Virus record (IMG/VR): IMGVR_UViG_3300047169_000101
Location: 1 to 35,366 of that record
Source: a virus
DNA length: 35,366 nucleotides
Reading direction: 5' to 3' (one strand)
Shown: positions 29,604-35,366 of the stretch, one piece after another
Layout: every line of letters begins with the position of its first letter
How positions within the stretch are numbered: the first letter of the stretch is position 1
Position numbers and translations under genes: made by a program
The notes under the pieces: model-generated
What the model saw: the letters and a program-made list of their open reading frames with translations, nothing else
Database searches by the model: none
Told to the model about the DNA's origin: nothing

Positions 29604-30337
29604 TCCACGACGCGCGCCGGCTGATGGATGAGGAGGAGTTGTTCGGCGACGGCCGCAACGGCCGCGCGGGCTGGACCTTTCTCGATCGGCGGAAGACGGT
29701 CTGCTTCTTCGGATCCAAATCCACCGGCAAGGTGAAGTTCGAGCTGGGCATCCGCTCGATGAACTTCGAGAAGTTGAAGCGGACCGGCGAGCTGATCGCC
29801 GAGTGCCTTTCCGACTATGACGTGGCCCAGCGGATCTGCGCGGAGCATCCCGGTCGGGAGCCCGGCTGGCGGCACATCGCCAAGCTGCGCGCGGTGATCG
29901 AGGCGGAGCGCGGGCCGTTCAAGTGCCGCTGCGGCCGCCTGATCAATCACCGCGAGAATTGCGAGTTCAAGACGCCGCGCAAGGGCCAGAACCAACCGGC
30001 CAGCGTCGAGGCGGTGCGCGACATCCGGCAGCACTACAAGGTCGACATGACCGGGCTTCAGCTCGCGCAGAAGTGGAACCTGTCCAAGTGCACGGTCCTG
30101 CGGATCGCCCGGGGCGTGTCGCACCGCGCGCCCGGGTTGAAGCTGGCGCAGTACAAGGTGCGGATGTACGTGACGCAGGCCGAGAAGATCAAGCGGCCGC
30201 TCGAGACGTTGAACGAGAACCGCGCGTTCGCCCCGGACGAAGCGCGCGAGCAGCTCTTCAACGCGACGCTCTCCCGGGCGCGGCAGCTCCTCGAGGAGTC
30301 GATCGCCGCGCTGCGCGAGGCCGCCCAGGTGAAATGA
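29600..30337 (+). CDS. Zinc-knuckle and HTH DNA-binding protein in the tail operon
   Basis: The protein has 245 aa from ATG 29600, with ATGA overlaps at both ends. FKCRCGRLINHRENC (C109, C111, H117, C121) is a likely zinc-binding knuckle. Residues 137-173, with TGLQLAQKWNLSKCTVLRIA, form an HTH similar to resolvase or sigma-like recognition helices. An N-terminal beta part (KVKFELGIRSMNFEKLKRTG) and a helical C-terminus complete it. It is probably a sequence-specific DNA-binding protein, perhaps a late regulator. A regulator between tail genes is unusual. The specific role is unknown. Confidence 0.65.
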   Translation: MIHDARRLMDEEELFGDGRNGRAGWTFLDRRKTVCFFGSKSTGKVKFELGIRSMNFEKLKRTGELIAECLSDYDVAQRICAEHPGREPGWRHIAKLRAVIEAERGPFKCRCGRLINHRENCEFKTPRKGQNQPASVEAVRDIRQHYKVDMTGLQLAQKWNLSKCTVLRIARGVSHRAPGLKLAQYKVRMYVTQAEKIKRPLETLNENRAFAPDEAREQLFNATLSRARQLLEESIAALREAAQVK

Positions 30338-30693
30338 AAATCGAGATGCGCTTCCTCTTCACCATCGCCCTTCTCGTCTTGCTGCCCGCCGCCGGCGCGC
30401 GCGCCGGCGTGAGCGTGTCGGCGCTCTATGACCCGGGCTCGGGCATCACCCTCATCTCGACCTCGCCGGAGATCCCGCCGGGCCTTTTCTGGCAATGGGT
30501 GGGCAACGACGACGGCTCGGCCACCTTCCACGAAATGCCGTGGATGCCGGGCGTGATCGTGGCGCGGGATGGCACGCCCTACGAGAGCCGCTTCGACGTC
30601 TGCTCGATAACGGTCGGCGGCCGGACCTACCGGAACGTCAACCGTCTCACCGCCTTTCGACTGCTCAGTAACCTCTACGAAATCAACCAGTGA
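30334..30693 (+). CDS. Small exported protein
   Basis: The protein has 119 aa from ATG 30334 (ATGA overlap). MKIEMRFLFTIALLVLLPAA followed by GARA gives a standard Sec signal with cleavage after residue 24. The mature part is beta-rich with aromatic residues (PPGLFWQWVGNDDGSATFHE; VGGRTYRNVNRLTAFRLLSN). No family was recognised. It lies in a group of exported or anchored proteins within the tail genes. The DNA for the signal contains a 20-bp perfect palindrome. Confidence 0.6.
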   Translation: MKIEMRFLFTIALLVLLPAAGARAGVSVSALYDPGSGITLISTSPEIPPGLFWQWVGNDDGSATFHEMPWMPGVIVARDGTPYESRFDVCSITVGGRTYRNVNRLTAFRLLSNLYEINQ

Positions 30694-31025
30694 AAACCAA
30701 CATACCCATCTACACACTCCTTGGCATCGTCGTCATTCTCGCGCTTTCCAGCGTCGCGATCGTTGGCGCGCAAACCACCGGCACCACCACGTCGACCGGC
30801 ACGTCGACGCCGATCAGCACCTACCAAAGCGCGGTGAAGGTCCTGACCGCGTTCTTCGCCCAATTCCAGCAGCTCCAGGCCCAGAACGCCGCGCAGGCGC
30901 AGACCATCACGACGTTGCAAGCGCAGAACGGATCGCTCAGCGCCCAGGTGCAGTCCGGCGCGGCGATTTACCCGGTGATCAACCAGATGAACACCAACCT
31001 GGCCAACCCGGTCCAGGGACCCTGA
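30690..31025 (+). CDS. Exported or anchored coiled-coil protein
   Basis: The protein has 111 aa from GTG 30690 (GTGA overlap). Residues 8-27 (YTLLGIVVILALSSVAIVG) are a signal anchor or signal peptide ending in AQ. A Thr/Gly-rich stretch (TTGTTTSTGTSTPIST) is followed by a Gln/Ala-rich coiled coil (FAQFQQLQAQNAAQAQTITT). The Thr/Gly stretch resembles that after the signal of the fibre-like protein. It precedes the tape measure gene, where chaperone-like coiled-coil proteins are common; an exported one would be atypical. Confidence 0.6.
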   Translation: MKTNIPIYTLLGIVVILALSSVAIVGAQTTGTTTSTGTSTPISTYQSAVKVLTAFFAQFQQLQAQNAAQAQTITTLQAQNGSLSAQVQSGAAIYPVINQMNTNLANPVQGP

Positions 31026-31055
31026 TCGGCGCAGCGCGCAACCCGGAGAACGACC

Positions 31056-32972
31056 ATGGCGGCTGACGATTCCAAGATCAAAATCACAACCGAGATCGAT
31101 CCGACCGGCGCGCAGGTCGGCGGCGATCAGGTCATCGACAAGGTCAGGCAGGTTGAGAAGGAGACGCACGAAAGCGCGGAGAAGTTAAACGTCGACGTGC
31201 TGGGCAATCTTCGCTCGGTGCATCACCTCGTCGGCGGGTTGATCGAATTGGGTGAGGGCGGCACGGCCGCGATCGGCGGCCTGGCAGCGGAAGGACGAGT
31301 CGCGACCGAGGTGTTTGAGGGAATGCTCGGCCCCCTCGCACCCATTTTGCTGGTGCTGACGACGATCACGCAGATCGCCATTCCGATGGTTACCCACGCC
31401 ATCGAGGAGCACCGCAAAAAAGAGGAGGAGGCGGTTGGTTCTTCAAAGAAGGACCTCGACGACTACGCCGGAAGTTGGAGGAAGGTCGCAGACACCATTA
31501 CCGAAAGTCTCGGTCAAATTCTCCAAGCCCAGCAGGCCGTAACCAAGGAGGACGAGAAGGACCTGTCGCTGATCAAACAGAAGGCCTCCGTCCAAAAAGC
31601 CCAGGCTACGCTCGATGAGAAAGCAGCCATCGAGAGGTTGCGCGCCAAATACATCGCGGACCAGTCCGATCCCAACCTTACCGAGGAGCAGCGGAAAAAC
31701 CTTAAAAAGAGGTTCGAGGCCGAAGAGGCCGACATCAAAGACAAGACGACGGTCAACACGGCCGAGATCGATCGCCAGGAAAAGGAGCAAACGGTCGGCG
31801 GCCTACAGAAGGAAAAAGACGATCAGCAGGCGGCAATCGACCGCGTTCAGAAGACAGCCGATAGCCTCTTCGCCCTTCAGCAGTTGGCGACTGCCCAGTT
31901 GGCCGGGCTGGGACTAATTAAGGACGACGGCAGCGTCGACCAGGAAAAGTTCAACAAGGAAGCCGAGCGCAGGAAAAAGGAGAGCGACGAGGCGCAGGCT
32001 CGGTATCAGCAGCAGCTCAAGAACGAGGACCTCAATAGCCCCACGCCTCAAGATCGCGAGAGGTACCTTGGTTTCCACACGATCTACAAGGGCCAAAACA
32101 TCAGCCTCGAGGCTTACCGGGAACAGTTAAAAAAGGAAGCGGAGGAGGCGGAGAAAAATTATCGTGACCTGTCGTCGTACGGCAAGAACGCGAACCTCGA
32201 CTCGGCCATCAAAAAAGCCAACGAGGAACTCGATAAGGCGAGGGAAGAGCTGGCGGCGACGGTCGCAAAGATACCAGAGGCGTTGACCGCGCTTCATCAG
32301 GCCACGCAGGCAGCCGACCAGGCTCGCGTTGAAGCGAAGGAGAACGCGCAGCAGCGCGGCATTGATCAGGGCGTCGACCAACGTGCACAGGAAAAGGCGG
32401 ACGCCCTGAAGAAAGCCAAGGAGGACTACGACCTGCGAGAGGCCCAGCGCTACGCCCAGGAGAAATCTCAGCAGGCGATCATCGATAACCCGAATGCTTC
32501 CGCCGATGCAAAGGCAGCAGCCAAGGCGGCGCAGGATCGTATCGCGGCCGCCGGTAAACAGGACCAGCTGGACCACGCCGGGGCTTTGGGTCTCACGCCT
32601 GCTGAGGTCACGAAGCTGCGCGCCGACCTTGGTCTCGACAAAGCGAGGGCGGCCGATGCCATCGCAGGACAGCAAAAGAAGGATCAGGTGGCCGAGCAAA
32701 AGCAGGATGCAAACGCCGCCTCCGAGGACATCAAAAGGTCGAAGGCGCAGATCGACGCGCTGGGCAATAAGGATGCGTCGAAGGAAGCGGCGGAGATTCT
32801 GAGGAGTGTGGCCGACCGGCTCGTTACCGCTCAAGTCGCCCAGGCGGAGCTGCACGCCCTCTATATGCAGGTGGCCAACGGGAAGTTTCAGGAGCACGAC
32901 GCCGCGCTGCAACAGCAGCAGCGCGCCATCGACCAGCTCAAGCAGAGCCGCAAGAACAATCACCAGTCGTAG
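31056..32972 (+). CDS. Tail tape measure protein
   Basis: The protein has 638 aa from ATG 31056; GGAGAA lies about 6 nt upstream. The N-terminus (KIKITTEIDPTGAQVGGDQV) is typical of tape measure proteins. Residues 90-116 (MLGPLAPILLVLTTITQIAI) form a hydrophobic segment, and almost all the rest is charged coiled coil rich in Ala, Glu, Gln and Lys. These proteins set tail length inside the tube; 638 residues imply a tail of roughly 95 nm by the usual 0.15 nm per residue rule. The following gene is the hub/tip, as expected. Confidence 0.8.
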   Translation: MAADDSKIKITTEIDPTGAQVGGDQVIDKVRQVEKETHESAEKLNVDVLGNLRSVHHLVGGLIELGEGGTAAIGGLAAEGRVATEVFEGMLGPLAPILLVLTTITQIAIPMVTHAIEEHRKKEEEAVGSSKKDLDDYAGSWRKVADTITESLGQILQAQQAVTKEDEKDLSLIKQKASVQKAQATLDEKAAIERLRAKYIADQSDPNLTEEQRKNLKKRFEAEEADIKDKTTVNTAEIDRQEKEQTVGGLQKEKDDQQAAIDRVQKTADSLFALQQLATAQLAGLGLIKDDGSVDQEKFNKEAERRKKESDEAQARYQQQLKNEDLNSPTPQDRERYLGFHTIYKGQNISLEAYREQLKKEAEEAEKNYRDLSSYGKNANLDSAIKKANEELDKAREELAATVAKIPEALTALHQATQAADQARVEAKENAQQRGIDQGVDQRAQEKADALKKAKEDYDLREAQRYAQEKSQQAIIDNPNASADAKAAAKAAQDRIAAAGKQDQLDHAGALGLTPAEVTKLRADLGLDKARAADAIAGQQKKDQVAEQKQDANAASEDIKRSKAQIDALGNKDASKEAAEILRSVADRLVTAQVAQAELHALYMQVANGKFQEHDAALQQQQRAIDQLKQSRKNNHQS

Positions 32973-32975
32973 CGC

Positions 32976-35366
32976 ATGGGAGTCTGGCAATTCACCTACG
33001 GCGGAGTGACGCAGGACGCGGCCGCGTGGGGCATCGTGGGCCAAAAGCGCAAGCGCAAGAGCGTGGCGACGGACACGGTGACGTTTTCGATGCCGGGCGT
33101 GGCGCTCGATGCGGCGCTACCCTTCGCCTACCGGCAGCCGCTCACCATCACGCGCAACGGCAAGCCGTGGTTCAGCGGCATCGTGACGACGCCGAAGGGT
33201 GTCGGTAGGACGTCGACTGAAAGCCTGGATTACGAGATCTCCGGCCCGTGGATCTACGCGGAGAAGACGCCGTTTCAGCAACAGTGGGTGACGACCGGCC
33301 TGGCCGAAGGAGCGTTCCAGCAGGTCACCACGACGCGCAGCAACACGATCCTCGGTCAGTCGTTGGACGCGGTGAAAATGAATAGCGGTCAGGTGTTGAT
33401 GGAGGTGCTGATTTACTTGCAGTACGCGGCCCAGCTCATCCCGTTTCCGACCACGGTCGACGTCCACCATCTGCCGCCGGCGCCAGCGACGCCGGGCCCC
33501 TTCCGAACTGGCCTGGTCACGCCGAACGTGACGGTGCCCTACACGCAGCTCAGGGACAAGAGCTGCGCCGACATCATTCGCTTGATGCTGAAGTACAGCC
33601 CGGATTGCATCACCGCGTTCGACTACTCGACGACTCCGCCCACGCTCAACATCGCCTCGAGGGCGGCGCTGGCGTCCAGCCTGGGCCCGGGCGGATCGGC
33701 GCGAACAATCCAGGTCTTTGGCACGTCGATCCCGACCAACGGCTACATGTGTAGTGGCTTTAACCCCGAGCCGCGCAACGATCTGGTGCCCCCGGTGGTC
33801 GTGCTGAAGTTCGAGCAGAATAACACCGTCGACGGGACAACCTACGACTCGACGACGGTGCAGAGCTATCCGCCGGCGCCTCCGGACGTCGACCAGGGCG
33901 CATGGGAAAGTCAGCCGTTCGCGGTGGTGCAGACCATCGACCTGATCGGCGGAAATACCACGCAGCAAAAGGTGGAGGTGACCACGGTCGCGCGGCCCGT
34001 GAACGAGGGCGACAACGTGGCGTTGAACTGGTTCTTCAGCAAGGAGCCGTGGTTGAAATCGATGGGGAGCGGCGACGGCTACAGGGGTGGCTCTCCCAAC
34101 TGGGACACCGCCAACATCCGGATTGCCTACCTGCGCGGTGCGATCGACCCGAACGACCCGCTCAATAGCGACAACCCGAACGAGGTGCCGCTGCCGGATT
34201 GCCACACGCTGGTGAACGAGCTGGTGAGCGGCGACTTTCCGCAGTGGCTGCAAACCGACCAGCAGCTCGACGCTGCGAGGGTCCTGATCACCGTCTATGC
34301 AAACTACGTCGGGACCCACGCCGCCACGAAGTTGTTGTTCTGGTTCGATCCGGCCAATCCCTCGGTGCCAAAGACGGATGGGACCGGGTACTTGGTGCGC
34401 TACTATCCGGTGCGGGTCACCAACGCCGACACGGAGACCTATTCGGAACTGACGTCGTGGAGCGCGCGCGAGCCGATTCCGGTGGGCATGGCGCAGTCGA
34501 TCTACGAGGCGTTGGCGCAGATGCACTACCAGGGCACCCTGCTGATCAGCGAGCTGGAGTGCAGCGACCTTTTGCCGCTGGGCTCGATCTTCAACACCAT
34601 CGACGGCAACCCGGCCTGGCACTCGATGAACGCGCTGGTCCTGAGCGTTGAGGAGGACATCGACAAGGGGCAGACGACGGTCAACTTCGGGCCGCCGCTG
34701 ATCCTCGATGCCGAGGAGCTCGAGGAACTGTTCCGGTCCAATCTTGGGCGCCTGCCGAGCTATAAGTTGGACCAGCGCACGACGGGGATGCTGACGGCCG
34801 GATCGAACGTGATCGGCGCCAAGCATGCGCCGGAGAGTTCCACGGCGCACCCGGCGCCGACGCTGACGGCCGTGCCCGGGCCCAACAAGCCGTTTCAGCT
34901 TATCGATGCCTCCGACAACAGCGGGCTGAAGGTGAAGGTGAACGTTAACTCGTACCTCCAAAAAAGCTTCAGCTTGAACGATCTGTTGGCCATTACCGGC
35001 CTCAACGCCGCGATCAGCGTCAACGTGGGCACCTACGTGTGGTTGGAGATCGATCTCGATAACGCCTATAATCCCACGACGGCGACGATCAACAGCGGTA
35101 GCGGCGGTTGGAGCGGTTTCCCGTACCCCTTTACGTTCACCGGCATCGGTCCGAATGAGCTATGCACTACCCACTTTGTGCTGATTGGCTACATCGTTGC
35201 CACCAGCTCAGCGCTCGATGGCGTGACCATCACCGGCGGTTCGCCGTCGTCCCCGGTCACCGCCAAGATCGTCCAATGTCAGACGATGAACTTGCTGATG
35301 CAGAACTGCGTCTCAGACGGCCTGCCCGTCGTCGCCGCGTTCCCGATCGGCGCGCCGTCTGTCTAG
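32976..35366 (+). CDS. Large tail hub/tip protein
   Basis: The protein has 796 aa from ATG 32976 to TAG at the last base. It begins MGVWQFTYGGVTQDAAAWGI and KRKSVATDTVTFSMPGVALD, then LTITRNGKPWFSGIVTTPKG, the style of gpD/hub or tail-tip proteins that start with a beta ring domain. The middle is mixed; the last 200 residues (KPFQLIDASDNSGLKVKVNV; GTYVWLEIDLDNAYNPTTAT) form a beta-rich domain of the kind that joins fibres. It probably plugs the tail end and carries the cell-contact proteins. Exact family and cell-wall activity are not evident. Confidence 0.7.
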   Translation: MGVWQFTYGGVTQDAAAWGIVGQKRKRKSVATDTVTFSMPGVALDAALPFAYRQPLTITRNGKPWFSGIVTTPKGVGRTSTESLDYEISGPWIYAEKTPFQQQWVTTGLAEGAFQQVTTTRSNTILGQSLDAVKMNSGQVLMEVLIYLQYAAQLIPFPTTVDVHHLPPAPATPGPFRTGLVTPNVTVPYTQLRDKSCADIIRLMLKYSPDCITAFDYSTTPPTLNIASRAALASSLGPGGSARTIQVFGTSIPTNGYMCSGFNPEPRNDLVPPVVVLKFEQNNTVDGTTYDSTTVQSYPPAPPDVDQGAWESQPFAVVQTIDLIGGNTTQQKVEVTTVARPVNEGDNVALNWFFSKEPWLKSMGSGDGYRGGSPNWDTANIRIAYLRGAIDPNDPLNSDNPNEVPLPDCHTLVNELVSGDFPQWLQTDQQLDAARVLITVYANYVGTHAATKLLFWFDPANPSVPKTDGTGYLVRYYPVRVTNADTETYSELTSWSAREPIPVGMAQSIYEALAQMHYQGTLLISELECSDLLPLGSIFNTIDGNPAWHSMNALVLSVEEDIDKGQTTVNFGPPLILDAEELEELFRSNLGRLPSYKLDQRTTGMLTAGSNVIGAKHAPESSTAHPAPTLTAVPGPNKPFQLIDASDNSGLKVKVNVNSYLQKSFSLNDLLAITGLNAAISVNVGTYVWLEIDLDNAYNPTTATINSGSGGWSGFPYPFTFTGIGPNELCTTHFVLIGYIVATSSALDGVTITGGSPSSPVTAKIVQCQTMNLLMQNCVSDGLPVVAAFPIGAPSV

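Noticed and set aside
33117-34961. 614-aa minus-strand ORF opposite the hub gene.
   Set aside because: The composition is Arg/His/Val-rich shadow, and the plus-strand gene belongs to the ordered tail operon.

Overview
The window is most of a Mu-type transposable phage or prophage in a GC-rich bacterium. It encodes a DDE transposase of the MuA type and an AAA+ target-selection ATPase of the MuB type. It also has a Mu-like run of packaging and head genes: gp25-, gp26- and gp27-like proteins, gp28-like terminase, gp29-like portal, I-type protease, scaffold, capsid, gp36-like and G-like proteins. Two cargo genes next to the switch point to a Verrucomicrobiota or related PVC-group host: a GYF_2-TM2 membrane protein, and a secreted protein with a 'small beta domain then RKRWGYDP-like' motif common in that phylum as far as I recall. 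The host assignment is inference. No host flank, TG/CA phage ends, tRNA, rRNA, CRISPR array or insertion sequence was seen. The window opens and closes exactly on stop codons.

Layout. Positions 1-10336 are one leftward (minus-strand) early operon of about 22 genes. From its promoter it runs: a ribbon-helix-helix (RHH) regulator, a winged-helix protein, small accessory genes, a zinc-ribbon protein, transposase, ATPase, a string of very small membrane and zinc-finger proteins, a possible Gam-like protein, an HTH protein, a GemA/DUF1018-like protein, a CVMEAVA-type protein with a long Ala/Val tract, a DUF2786 protein and a terminal unknown gene. One small rightward ORF (9532-9711) interrupts it. 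Positions 10337-10414 form an AT-rich divergent control region with a perfect 11-bp inverted repeat over the leftward -10 box. A second RHH gene starts on the other side.

From 10415 to 35366 everything runs rightward. First come regulator and cargo (10415-11906), then a probable lysis and membrane cassette (11975-13084, including a +1-frame embedded lipoprotein), then a glycosyltransferase-like gene. Packaging and head genes follow (14745-25224), then a siphovirus-like tail module (25221-35366) with terminator, tube, fibre-like protein, tape measure and a large hub/tip protein. No sheath or contractile baseplate gene was recognised, so the particle is probably a long non-contractile-tailed virion, although the tail region may continue beyond the window.

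The genes are very tightly packed. Twenty-nine junctions share exactly 4 nt (ATGA, GTGA or TTGA), usually without a clear Shine-Dalgarno sequence, which suggests translational coupling. Many genes were too short for standard ORF cut-offs, and GTG or TTG starts are common. The least explained parts are the double-RHH switch with near-leaderless starts, the embedded and internal lipoproteins of the lysis region, the separate I/Z-like genes with signal-like N-termini, the domain insertions in tail proteins, and the apparent lack of a recognisable endolysin.
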